Under the pieces are notes generated by a model, which saw nothing but the letters and a program-made list of their open reading frames with translations, had not been told where the DNA came from and did no database searches. Below, one piece after another: positions 1 to 9,100 of a stretch of DNA of 9,868 bases. The translations under genes were made by a program, and so were the position numbers. Position 1 is the first letter of the stretch. Each line of letters opens with the position of its first letter. Source of the DNA: an uncultured Prevotellaceae bacterium (GTDB taxonomy: Bacteria > Bacteroidota > Bacteroidia > Bacteroidales > Bacteroidaceae); NCBI GenBank assembly GCA_946408305.1, contig CAMJRQ010000023.1, positions 1-9,868 on the forward strand. The letters run 5' to 3'.

Positions 1-1
1 C

Positions 2-3000
2 GTGAACGGCGGCGAGACGAAAGCCAAAGCCGTCATCACGGCGCCCATCGACCTGGAAGGTGCTGTCTGCCAGCCCATCGGTAGCGAGACAAACCGCTAT
101 GCCGGCACGTTCGACGGTCGGCTCTATCCCATCACCAACGTGAGCTGCATGCTCTTCGGTACGGTGGGAGCAGCCACCATTCGCAACGTGGCACTGGAGA
201 GTGGACATATCGATAACGTACTCAACACGTACTATGCTGCCCACTGTGGAACCATCGTGGGTGTGGCCAAAGCCAATGCCACCATTTCCCATTGCTACAG
301 CAAGGTGTCCATGTCGTCGAACGGCTCGAACGGCGACATGGGCGGACTGGCAGGCAAGTTCCGCGGAACCATCTCGAACAGTTACTATGTGGGTGCAATA
401 AGCGGCGAGGCCGGCTCGTCGGGCGGACTCATCGGAAGCGGAACGAGCACCAGTGCGACCGCCAACATGCAGAACTGCTTCTCCATCGCCGACTACTCGG
501 GCTATACCGGAACGAACGGTGGCGCTCTCGTGGGCTGGCACTATGCCAATTCAAAGGCCACCAACTGTGTCTACCAGATAGCCGAGAATGTCTCGGCATT
601 CGGATATGACGGAGGCACGGGCCCCGGCACCGTGGGCATGGAAGGCGAAGGAATGGCAAACGGCGCAGCTGTTTGGAAGTTGAATGACAATTCGTTCGTC
701 GATGCCGTCTTCTACCAGACGATTAACGAGGATCCGTATCCCATCTTCGACAGCACCCACGGACTGGTGTTCAGCAGTGCGGAGGAAGGCTATATCTCAA
801 TAACCGACGACAACATGGCCCCCCTTATCCGTGCCATTCAGCAGCAGGGCGAAGATTTCCTCAACAACAATCCCTCCTTCGAGGACGGCGAGCTGATAGC
901 TCAGCAGAGCCTGATAGATGCGTTTGTCGCCACCCACGACGGGCTCTCGGATATTGACCGGCGCGATTCGCTGATTGCAGCCTACAAGGATATACAGAAT
1001 CAGAAGAAGACGCTCCAGGAGTGTGCCGAGGCCTATGTCCTCTACAAGACGCGTGTTGCCGAGATTCAGGCCGAGGCCAACGACGGCAGCCTGCTCCCCG
1101 AAGGGCTTATCACACTGAACGGCTATTATGCCGAGGGCAATCCCAGCGAGACATATCCAAACGGAACCTACGCCTATATCATCGGCAACCGACTGCTTGA
1201 CAAGGAGGGCATCACCAACGAGATTGTGTTCGTCGAAAACCTCTATTCGCAGGCCCTGAAGGCAGGCTACACCGAGGGAGCCAATATCACACTCTTGCTG
1301 GCGAACCCCTTCTTCCACGATGCAATGGACAAGGGCTGGGAAGGAACCATGGCCACCGGCAAGGCCACTTATACGCTCTACAACAGCGTAGACTCCATTC
1401 AGGCTGCATACTTCACGGGAGTGGAGAGTTACAGCGAACTGCCGTTTGACATGCACCAGACGCTGAGCGACCTGAAGGGCGGACTCTACCTGCTGCGTAT
1501 GAATGCAGCCCAGCGTCCCAGCACAAGTATCGACACTCAGTCGCTCAACTATACCGCTCAGCTCTACGCGAACGACAACAATACGTACATAGGTGCTGCG
1601 GTTGAGTTCCCCGTCATGGCTGACGAGGCTGTCGACGGCATCACAGCCAACCTCTCGGGAACCTATCCCGATTACGATATTGTGGTGGACGACCAGGACG
1701 CCTATATGGTGCACGGCACCAACAGCATGGCAGTGGCAGCCAATGCCGGACGCTGCTTTAACTATATCCTGGCCCAAGTGCCCGAAGGCGGGTCGCTGAC
1801 GGTCGGAATCCGCAACTTGGGTTCGAACCAGGGCAACGACTGGACCGGTTTTGCCAACACGAACCTCGTCTATCTGGGCAGTATCGACAGCGAGACGGCC
1901 GGGAACGGACTCGACCAAGTGCTGGAGGGCCAGGTGGCGCGTGCCAACACCATACTATATGAGTATCGCCAGAGTTCGGGCATGGACTATCAGGTCTATC
2001 CCAATTTCAGTCAAGAACTCCGTACCCAGCTGGAGAACACCATCTTCGAGGTTTCCCAAGCCGCAGACAACGCTGCAAAGTATGAACTTGTCCAGCGCTT
2101 CAGCGACCTTTTCAATCATGTGCATTCGTGCAAGCGCGTCTATGTCGACCTGCTCCGTCAGACCGACGTAGTCATGAACATTGCCATGCAGATGTATTCG
2201 GCAGTCGACGAAGACACCTACAATGCATTTACCGAGCTCTTCGACGATTTGCAGTATGGATATGAAGATGGCACCTATACCGAAGAAGAAGCCAAGAACG
2301 TGCTCAATACGGAACTGACGAAGAACTACATTCCAGAGAAAGACGAGGACGGCACCTATCTCATCGCTAACCGAGAGCAGATGGTTTATCTGTCTTCCGA
2401 GACGCAGGCTTTGGGTGTCTCTCCCAATGTCAAGCTGACAGCCGACATCGACATGAAGGACGTTACCTACATTGGCATAGGCCAGTCGAGTACTCCATAC
2501 CGCGGAACCTTCGATGGCCAGGGGCACACCTTCAGCAATCTGGTAATCAGCCGTCCGAGTGAAAGTGGAGTTGGCTTGTTCAACAACGTCGCCACTGGCT
2601 CAACCATCCGCAACTTCATCCTCGACAGTTCGTGCTCCATATCGGCTCTGAGCAATGTGGGCATCATCGGGGCCGTGACTTCAGACAGCGGCACATTACG
2701 AATTGAACAGGTAGGCAACGAAGGAAACGTTTCTGCCGAGGAAGACAATGCCGGGTCCATCGTGGGACGGTGCGCACTAAGGGCAATGGCTCAGATGAGC
2801 GACTGCTACTCTGTGGGACATGTGGCCAATACGAAAGGTACAAGCGGAGCACTCGTCGGCTGGTATGGCGTGAACAACAGCATGACGAACTGCTGGTCGG
2901 CTTCCGAAGTGGACAATCCCACGGAGAACAAGTATCTGGCCAGCTATGAGGCATGTGCCTTTACCAACTGCTTCGAACCCACCGCCCCGGCCGATGCTGC

Positions 3001-4672
3001 CAAATTGGGCAGCGGCGAAATCACCTGGGCTCTGAACGGCAACGATTTCTACAATCCCGTGTGGCGTCAGACACTGGGCACCGACCCCACGCCTCACCTC
3101 TTCAGTGGCGACGTCGTTTACCGCAGCAACGGCACCTATGCCAATGAGCAGCCTACGATGGAAATGAATGCCTATGCCTATGAACTTAATACCGCATCTA
3201 CAGCCGAGGCTGCTACAATCAGCTACACCCTGAATGCCAATGCCAAGGCCGGCCAGATTAATTTCTATGCAGGCGGTAGCAAGGTCTATTCCGAAACACT
3301 CTCGGCCGAAGACCTGACAATCGGAGAGCACAGCGTTGAGGTTGAGAACGCTAAGCTTGGCGAGGCCGGCACGGAGGTGTCGTACGATATTGAAGTGACC
3401 TCTTATGGCGTCACAGATCCGTATCGCATTCCACTTTCCGCAACGCAGCCCGGTTATGTGGTGAATGCCACGCGTAGCATGGCCTTCAACGATAATCCCG
3501 AGAGCAAGGGCTTCGGTACGCTCTATGTCACAGAGCCCAAACTGGGCCGCGATGTCAGCAACTCGATCAGTGCCGAAAAGCTGACCGGAATCTATGCCTT
3601 CGACCCGCAGTTTGCCCCAATTAATGCAGCCGACGGCATTCCGGGTTTCCAGGGCGGTCTCGACCTGGCCACCGGTGGTGTGGCTGTCTATTCGGGCAAT
3701 GCCATGTACGACCCCAAGACCGTCCACATGACGGCCGACGGACGTCTCTTTATCGGCCGCATGGGTGGACGTACTGACAGCCCGCTCTACGAAGCCAACC
3801 CTGACAATCTCGATGAACCCTGGAATCCTGTCTTCGCGGGAGGCCGGCTCGATAGCCTGTCCGGTATCACCTACGTGGGCGAGGAAATCCAATCGGGCCA
3901 GATGGCCGCTTTCACCACCTCCGGCACGGGCGACGACCTGAAGCTGTGGGCGCTGATGGCAGGACGTTCTGATGGCCAGGCCAACGCTGCCGACTATTTC
4001 GCCTATCGTTACGATCTTGGCTCGCAGACCCAGTTCACGGGAGTGCCTACAGAAAAGGTCGACTTGCTCACCGGGCAATGGTCAACCACCTCCACTGCGC
4101 TGACTCTGGCAGCCGACAATCAGGGCGGACTGTGGTATATCAACGGAGACGGCAATCCCTCGGAGACGAAGCCTGCCTTGGTGCACATTAATGCCGACGG
4201 CGAGGTGGATTATCGCGACCAGGTGAACGCTATGGGACATGGAGCACTTTACGTCAGCCGCGACGGATCGCTCTTGGCATACCCCACCAGTGGCGACAAT
4301 CGCATGCAGATATGCAGCGTCAACTATGCTCCCATGGCCGACGGACGCATCGACGTACAGTCGCAGTTCTCTGTGTCGTTGGGCTTCCGTCCAAGCGCAG
4401 CCGTCTTTGACTATGCCGGCAACCTCTTCGTGGCCTCCTACACGGGCCATGTGCTGAACCGCTACGTCCTGCCCAGCACCGACGCAGTGCGCACCGTGAC
4501 ACCTTCCAGCTCGCGTGCCAACTTCATAGTAGGCTCCGAGACCGGCATTGACGAGATGACAACGGACAACCGTCGACAGACAGCCGTCATCTACGACCTC
4601 CAGGGCCGCCGTCTGACGAACGTCAGGAAAGGAGTGAACATCCTTGGCGGAAAGAAGGTAATGGTAAAATAA
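2..4672 (+). CDS. Large exported GLUG-repeat / propeller-like surface protein, 5' end missing
   Basis: The frame is open from the window edge to TAA at 4670-4672, giving 1556 visible residues. The GTG at position 2 is only the edge of the open frame; the first visible residues already lie inside a folded module, so the true start and signal peptide are upstream. Visible order: GLUG-like beta-repeat module (about residues 10-258, with IRNVAL, GGLAG, SNSYY, GGLIG, GALVGW); a mixed and helical middle (about 262-780) with a possible galactose-binding-like beta part near 435-630 and a helical bundle near 636-775; a second GLUG-like module (about 783-1038); an Ig/beta-sandwich-like stretch (about 1050-1140); a propeller-like region (about 1150-1490, with repeated short strands such as DGRLFIGR, GGLWYI, DGSLLAY, GNLFVAS); and a sorting-type tail (about 1513-1556). 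No catalytic motif is recognised. A cell-surface binding or adhesion role is inferred from architecture only. A strong terminator follows immediately. Confidence 0.85.
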   Translation: MNGGETKAKAVITAPIDLEGAVCQPIGSETNRYAGTFDGRLYPITNVSCMLFGTVGAATIRNVALESGHIDNVLNTYYAAHCGTIVGVAKANATISHCYSKVSMSSNGSNGDMGGLAGKFRGTISNSYYVGAISGEAGSSGGLIGSGTSTSATANMQNCFSIADYSGYTGTNGGALVGWHYANSKATNCVYQIAENVSAFGYDGGTGPGTVGMEGEGMANGAAVWKLNDNSFVDAVFYQTINEDPYPIFDSTHGLVFSSAEEGYISITDDNMAPLIRAIQQQGEDFLNNNPSFEDGELIAQQSLIDAFVATHDGLSDIDRRDSLIAAYKDIQNQKKTLQECAEAYVLYKTRVAEIQAEANDGSLLPEGLITLNGYYAEGNPSETYPNGTYAYIIGNRLLDKEGITNEIVFVENLYSQALKAGYTEGANITLLLANPFFHDAMDKGWEGTMATGKATYTLYNSVDSIQAAYFTGVESYSELPFDMHQTLSDLKGGLYLLRMNAAQRPSTSIDTQSLNYTAQLYANDNNTYIGAAVEFPVMADEAVDGITANLSGTYPDYDIVVDDQDAYMVHGTNSMAVAANAGRCFNYILAQVPEGGSLTVGIRNLGSNQGNDWTGFANTNLVYLGSIDSETAGNGLDQVLEGQVARANTILYEYRQSSGMDYQVYPNFSQELRTQLENTIFEVSQAADNAAKYELVQRFSDLFNHVHSCKRVYVDLLRQTDVVMNIAMQMYSAVDEDTYNAFTELFDDLQYGYEDGTYTEEEAKNVLNTELTKNYIPEKDEDGTYLIANREQMVYLSSETQALGVSPNVKLTADIDMKDVTYIGIGQSSTPYRGTFDGQGHTFSNLVISRPSESGVGLFNNVATGSTIRNFILDSSCSISALSNVGIIGAVTSDSGTLRIEQVGNEGNVSAEEDNAGSIVGRCALRAMAQMSDCYSVGHVANTKGTSGALVGWYGVNNSMTNCWSASEVDNPTENKYLASYEACAFTNCFEPTAPADAAKLGSGEITWALNGNDFYNPVWRQTLGTDPTPHLFSGDVVYRSNGTYANEQPTMEMNAYAYELNTASTAEAATISYTLNANAKAGQINFYAGGSKVYSETLSAEDLTIGEHSVEVENAKLGEAGTEVSYDIEVTSYGVTDPYRIPLSATQPGYVVNATRSMAFNDNPESKGFGTLYVTEPKLGRDVSNSISAEKLTGIYAFDPQFAPINAADGIPGFQGGLDLATGGVAVYSGNAMYDPKTVHMTADGRLFIGRMGGRTDSPLYEANPDNLDEPWNPVFAGGRLDSLSGITYVGEEIQSGQMAAFTTSGTGDDLKLWALMAGRSDGQANAADYFAYRYDLGSQTQFTGVPTEKVDLLTGQWSTTSTALTLAADNQGGLWYINGDGNPSETKPALVHINADGEVDYRDQVNAMGHGALYVSRDGSLLAYPTSGDNRMQICSVNYAPMADGRIDVQSQFSVSLGFRPSAAVFDYAGNLFVASYTGHVLNRYVLPSTDAVRTVTPSSSRANFIVGSETGIDEMTTDNRRQTAVIYDLQGRRLTNVRKGVNILGGKKVMVK
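29..781 (+). repeat. GLUG-like module, copy A (coding, protein-level repeat)
   Basis: First of two related modules in the large surface protein (about residues 10-260). It starts with ITAPIDLEG, then PIGS and YAGTFDGRLYPITNV, passes through TIRNVALESG, three loosely repeated glycine-rich turns (GGLAG, GGLIG, GALVG) each near an asparagine/cysteine/tyrosine strand (SHCYS, SNSYY, QNCFS, TNCVY), and closes with VWKLND...FYQTINEDPYPIF. This matches the pattern of GLUG beta-helix-like repeats in Bacteroidales surface proteins. Its N-terminal strands may be cut by the window edge. Confidence 0.65.
2348..3121 (+). repeat. GLUG-like module, copy B (coding, protein-level repeat)
   Basis: Second copy (about residues 783-1040). 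It opens with DGTYLIANREQMVYLSS, then LTADIDMKDVTYIGIG, YRGTFDGQGHTFSNL, GLFNNV and STIRNFIL, has turns SIVG and GALVGW with strands SDCYSVG and TNCWSA, and closes with ITWALNG...WRQTLGTDPTPHLF. It lines up with copy A from the 'L/ITAxID' strand to the closing 'W-LN...QT-DP-P-F' segment, so an ancient internal duplication is likely. The copies are diverged in sequence, so this is not a DNA-level repeat. Confidence 0.65.
4538..4669 (+). other. C-terminal sorting-type tail of the large surface protein
   Basis: The last 44 residues contain AVIYDLQGRRL, then KGVNILGGKKVMVK at the very C-terminus. This 'YDLxGRR ... G ... GKKVxVK' tail recurs on many exported Prevotella/Bacteroides proteins and resembles the type A C-terminal domain recognised by the type IX secretion system. 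That it works as a T9SS signal here is inferred; the system itself is not in this window. Confidence 0.55.
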
Positions 4673-4686
4673 GAACAAGCTATCCC

Positions 4687-4730
4687 GGACGTGGGCCCGA
4701 CCCCGAGTGGTGGGCCCACGTCCCTTTTTT
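4687..4730 (+). terminator. Strong intrinsic terminator after the surface-protein gene
   Basis: A perfect 12-bp GC-rich inverted repeat, GGACGTGGGCCC (4687-4698) and GGGCCCACGTCC (4712-4723), flanks a 13-nt loop in which ACC (4700-4702) and GGT (4709-4711) could pair further. One C and then six T follow (4725-4730). It starts 14 bp after the TAA stop and ends 17 bp before the next start codon. This is a textbook rho-independent terminator and should separate gene 1 from genes 2-3 unless it is leaky. Confidence 0.92.
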
Positions 4731-4747
4731 GATGAAAGCAGAAACAA

Positions 4748-6076
4748 ATGGAAATACTCAGAAAATCAATTTATGTGTGCGTCATGGGCTTGTCCCTGAC
4801 AACCGTGTTTGCGCAGGACAACACAAAAGGTTATTACAAAGATCTCTTCGTCGATGGTGGAATCAATCTCACCTCGCGCGACGACCTTCCCGCAGCCGAG
4901 AAACTCGAACTGAAGATTGAATCCTTCTTGGCTTCGAAACACAAGAGCCGCGACACCTCGGCCTACAATGCCATCGATACACTCTTCCAGCGGTCCATCA
5001 TAGGCGGCTATGCCTACGACGAGAACGGCATTCTCCTCTATCCCGACGGCTCGCCCCGTTTCCGCTGCATCTTCATGAACGGAGGTTCGGCAGGCACCCA
5101 CGGCCGTTCGCTCGGCCCCGAGGCTCGCAATGCCATTCGCGACTTTGTTCGTGCCGGAGGCAGCTATGTGGGCTCCTGTGCCGGAATGTTCATCGGCAGC
5201 AAGGGCGTGAAAGGCGACAGCCTGGTGAAGTACACCACCTCCTATCTGGGCATCTGGCCCGGCTACACCATCAGCACCGGCGTGAAGAAAAACCGCATGG
5301 ACCTGGTGATTGAGAAGAAGGCCGGAATCCTGAAGTATGCCGACTTTGGCGGCGACCACCGAGTGGACAGCGTCTATCACAACGGCGGCGGATTTGCCGT
5401 GACCGATGTCGAGTGGCCCGAGGGAACCGAGATTCTGGCGCGCTACGATATCAAGGGCCGCACCGACCTGAAGCCTCTGCGCGACATTCAGATGCAGCCC
5501 GCCATCTGGGCCTGGAAAGCCAACGAGCAATCTGGCCGCGTCATTCTCTGCGGCTCTCACCCCGAGTTTGTGAAAGACGGCGAACGGCGCGACCTCGAGC
5601 AGACTCTCTTCCAGTATGCCATGGAGGGGAATGGCCAGCCCACGCTCAAGGCCGAGCTCCTGAGCGGCCAGAAGCGTCAGATGTATTGCTCGACGGCCGA
5701 CCGCCATCCTGCCTTCACGCGCATCGGCGACCGGCAATATCATCATTTTGCTGTCCAGGTGCCCAAGGACGCAGCGAAAGTGACCCTGAAGCTGCAGCCC
5801 AAGGAAGGGTGGAATAATTTTGACCTCTTCCTGATGGCCCGCTACGACGAGTTTGCCTATCTCGACAATGCCACCTACAAGAGCACCGAGCCCGGTGCCG
5901 AGCAGACCATCACCATCGAGAATCCCCCGAAGGGAACGCTCTATCTTTCCGTCTTCTGCAACACCACGGTCGATGCCCACCAGACAGTCTATGGCACGCA
6001 GTACACGGGCCGCATCGACGTGCTCAACGGCGTGCCCTACAGCATCGTGGCCCTGGTTGAAGAGAACAAGAAATAG
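4748..6076 (+). CDS. Secreted BPL_N (class I GATase-like) protein with C-terminal PPC-like domain
   Basis: 442 residues. The N-terminus has a basic start, a hydrophobic core and a likely signal peptidase site around VFAQ (residues 20-23), so the protein is exported; Cys11 is not in a convincing lipobox. Residues about 80-290 resemble the biotin-protein-ligase N-terminal (BPL_N) family, a class I glutamine-amidotransferase-like fold: FMNGGSAGTHG (109-119), the nucleophile elbow GSYVGSCAGMF with Cys144, YHNGGGFAV (210-218), and GSHPEF with His271 and Glu273 completing a Cys-His-Glu triad. Residues about 300-438 look like a PPC (bacterial pre-peptidase C-terminal) beta domain, with HHFAVQVPKDAAKVTLKL, NNFDLFL and GTLYLSVF. 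No T9SS-like tail is seen, so a periplasmic site is possible. The ATG at 4748 is preferred because starting at Met13 would cut off most of the signal peptide. The leader is A-rich with no clear Shine-Dalgarno. The substrate is unknown; despite the family name there is no biotin ligase catalytic domain. Confidence 0.85.
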   Translation: MEILRKSIYVCVMGLSLTTVFAQDNTKGYYKDLFVDGGINLTSRDDLPAAEKLELKIESFLASKHKSRDTSAYNAIDTLFQRSIIGGYAYDENGILLYPDGSPRFRCIFMNGGSAGTHGRSLGPEARNAIRDFVRAGGSYVGSCAGMFIGSKGVKGDSLVKYTTSYLGIWPGYTISTGVKKNRMDLVIEKKAGILKYADFGGDHRVDSVYHNGGGFAVTDVEWPEGTEILARYDIKGRTDLKPLRDIQMQPAIWAWKANEQSGRVILCGSHPEFVKDGERRDLEQTLFQYAMEGNGQPTLKAELLSGQKRQMYCSTADRHPAFTRIGDRQYHHFAVQVPKDAAKVTLKLQPKEGWNNFDLFLMARYDEFAYLDNATYKSTEPGAEQTITIENPPKGTLYLSVFCNTTVDAHQTVYGTQYTGRIDVLNGVPYSIVALVEENKK

Positions 6077-6112
6077 CCTTTCGCAGATACGTTAAAATCA
6101 GACCTCACGAAC

Positions 6113-9100
6113 ATGAAGAAGTTATTCCTGGTGTCCCTCGGCGCGCTTGCCCCGCTGGTGGCAAGCGCCGCGCCAGTGGGACGTGCCGAAGCCCGCATGC
6201 TGGCCCGCGATTTTCTCCTGGATAGGGGAGTGGAGATGCAAGACGAGCCAGCCCCCTTCCGGGCACCGCGCAGAGGCCGGGCTGCCGCGGCCGACGAAGC
6301 GTATTACTACGTTTTCAATGCCGGCGATGAGCGCGGATTTGTCATCGTTTCGGGCGACGACCGCACCGAGCAGATTCTCGGCTATTGCGACCATGGAAAT
6401 TTCCATCCCGACAGCATCCCCGAGCACATGAAGTCGTGGCTTCAGACGTATGCCAACGACATACAATGGCTTGAGAACCACAATGTCCAGCAGTCGCAGC
6501 TCGACGTGCAGGCCCGCCAGATGCGGCGCCGTTCGCGCAAGGTCTATCGCACCGTACCCTCGCTCTTGCCCTGCGCCTGGAACCAGAGCTGGCCCTATAA
6601 TATGTACTGCCCGCACTATGTCAACGAAGACGGCTCCGAAGGCACTCCGCCCGCCGGCTGCGTGGCCGTGGCCATGGCGCAGATAATGTATTATTACCGC
6701 TATCCCGCCGCCACCACAGCCGTGCTGGAAAACATCTCGAAGAGCTACACCGTGAAGACCAGCTCCGGCACCACCACCCGCACCATCTCCACCGGTTCCT
6801 ATCCCGCCGGCACTCCCATAAACTGGGATGGCATGCGCTCCTCCTGCTCCACCACCGACGAGGCCGAGGACGTGGCCCGCCTGATTCTCTATTGCGGCCT
6901 GTCCGTGCGCATGAGCTGGAGCAAAAGCGGCTCCGGCTCCGTCTTCAGCCGCATCGCCACGGGCTTGCGCAATCAGTTCGGCTACGACCAGAATGTCTTC
7001 GTGGCCTCGCGAGGCAACTATACCATCGACGGCTGGTACGACCTCGTCTACGACGAGCTGGCCGCCGGACATCCCGTGGGCTTCTCGGGCAATGCCGGAG
7101 GCTCCTCGGGCCACGCCTTCGTTATCGACGGCTTCGACGGCGAAGGCCTCTTCCACGTCAACTGGGGATGGGGCGGAATGAGCGACGGCTGGTATCTCCT
7201 CTCCGTCCTCAAGCCCGGCGACCAGACGGGCGACGGCGACAGCAGCACCACCGGCGGCTACAGCATGTCGCAGGGAGCCCTCATCGGGGTGCGCCTTCCC
7301 GGAACCGTCGTCCGCAAGACCGACAGCGCCCTCTCAACCACTTCGGTCAGCTGCTCCGGCACCTCCGTCACCGCCACCTTCAAGAACGAAACCGGCTTCC
7401 AGGGCAGCTTCGATGTCGGCCTGGCCGTCTACAACGAGGCGAACGACACCTATTCCATCATCCCCCGCGCCACCCAGACGCTGGCCGACATGAAGGAGGA
7501 CGAGTCGCGATCCGTCACCTTCAACCTCAACGCCCGTCTCACCGAGGGCGTCTACAAGATTTCGCCCGCCAGCAAGCAGACCAATGCCGACGAGTGGCAC
7601 GCCCAGTACGACTTCCGCAACCGCTACATCCTGGCCACCGTCTCGGCCCTGCGCGTCCCCTCGCTCCAGATGAAGGAGCCCGTCACCAGCCTCGAAATCG
7701 ACTCCATCTGGTTCCCCACCGGTTGCGTCGTGGGCAACCAGCAGGAAGTCCGCGTCCGCATCCGCAACACCGGCGACGAGTTCTACGGCAAGATCATGCT
7801 CTATGGCGGATACGACGGACAGAAAGAGTCGCTCGGCAGCAAGGCCGCGGTGAACATCCGCCAGGGCGAGTCCGTCACCATGTCTTATTATTTCACGCCC
7901 TCCCGCGTGGGCACCATGACGCTCCATCTCTGCAACGACGGAGGCAGCGTCACCTACGCCAGCCGCCAGGTGGAAATCATCTCCGAGACCTCGGCAGCCC
8001 GCCTCTCGGTCGAGGAGATAACCCTCGAGAATCAGCTCAACGGAACCATCTATTCCAACCGTCTCCAGGGCTCCTTCCAGATTAAGAACCTGGGCGACCA
8101 TGCCTTCAACGGAAAGATCAAGATGCAGCGCTGGATTCAGAAGAGCGCTGGCTCCACCACCTATGTCTCCTCCTCCAGCAACACGTTCGAGATAAGCGTG
8201 GCTGCCGGGCGCACCACCACCGTCCCCTTCCAGCTCACCGGGCTCCGCTATGGGCTCAACTATCAGCTCGTCTTCTACTACGTAGGGCAGAGCGGCACAC
8301 TCGGCAACGGAGCCCTCTGGACCCACTATTTCAAGATGAACCCCGGCACCATCTATTGGGAAAAGGACGGCCTCATGAAGCCCCTGGGCGACGCCACGAC
8401 CATCAACGCTCCTACTGCCGCCTGTGCACTCTATATGAGCAATGTCGACGTCCAGACTGTGCGGGCCAACCGCAACTCCAACACGCTCTACGTCCTCTCG
8501 GGCAGCAGCACGACGCCCACGGGCCTCGAGTCGGCCAATCTCGTCGTCGACGGCCGGGCCAATCACATCAGCCTCGTCGACGGTCAGCCCTTCTACGTCC
8601 CCGTGGCCTTCACGGCCGCCGAGGCCACCTTCAGCCACACCTTCCCCGCCACCACCGACGGCACCGCGTGGGAAACCTTCCTCATGCCCTTTGCCTCCGA
8701 CAGCATCACGGTGGATGGCGTGGCGTATCGTCTGAACGACCCGTCTGCTCCCTTCTGCATCTACGAATTCCAGCGCCTGGGCGACGACTATCTGCCCACC
8801 TTCGCCCCCGCCACCGAGATTCGGGTGAACACGCCCTACATCATTGCCGCCGCGCCCCAGCTGGCCGGCCGCACCGTCACCTTCCACGGCCGCAACGTGC
8901 AGTTCAGTCCCAGCGTCGGCGCGGCCTATGTGCTTAGCTCTGAGACGTTCAACCAGTACGGTCTCACCTACGAGAGCATCCTTCGCAACGTCTATGCCCT
9001 CAACCCCAGCGGCACGGCCTTCGCCTTCATGGCCAACAAGCGCCTCAGCGCCCTGCAAACCTATTTCGTGACGAAACTTGCCGACGACGAGCGTCCTGCC

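Noticed and set aside
797..1918. 373-residue minus-strand open frame inside the large surface protein gene
   Set aside because: Shadow of the sense frame, no recognisable protein features.
2777..4078. 433-residue minus-strand open frame inside the large surface protein gene
   Set aside because: Same codon-bias shadow effect; no domain or signal recognised, and the sense frame has clear motifs and a proper end.
4766..5980. 404-residue minus-strand open frame inside the BPL_N gene
   Set aside because: It is antisense to a gene with a full catalytic triad and signal peptide; treated as a shadow.
4748..6076. Biotin--protein ligase (birA-like) function for the second gene
   Set aside because: Only the BPL_N-type amidotransferase-like domain is present. 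The biotin ligase GRGRxG-type catalytic region is absent and the protein carries a signal peptide, so it would not act on cytoplasmic carrier proteins.
6122..7156. 344-residue minus-strand open frame opposite the protease propeptide and catalytic domain
   Set aside because: Gly/Ala/Val-rich shadow opposite the most strongly conserved part of the protease.
6892..8085. 397-residue + strand open frame in another phase of the protease gene
   Set aside because: Extremely Arg-rich composition typical of a shifted GC-rich frame; the protease frame is continuous across it.
7334..9058. 574-residue open frame on the minus strand inside the protease gene
   Set aside because: It is antisense to a clear C10 protease. 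The sense strand rarely uses TTA, CTA or TCA codons, so antisense stops are rare and long frames stay open. Its translation is rich in Gly, Val, Glu and Ala with no recognisable motifs.
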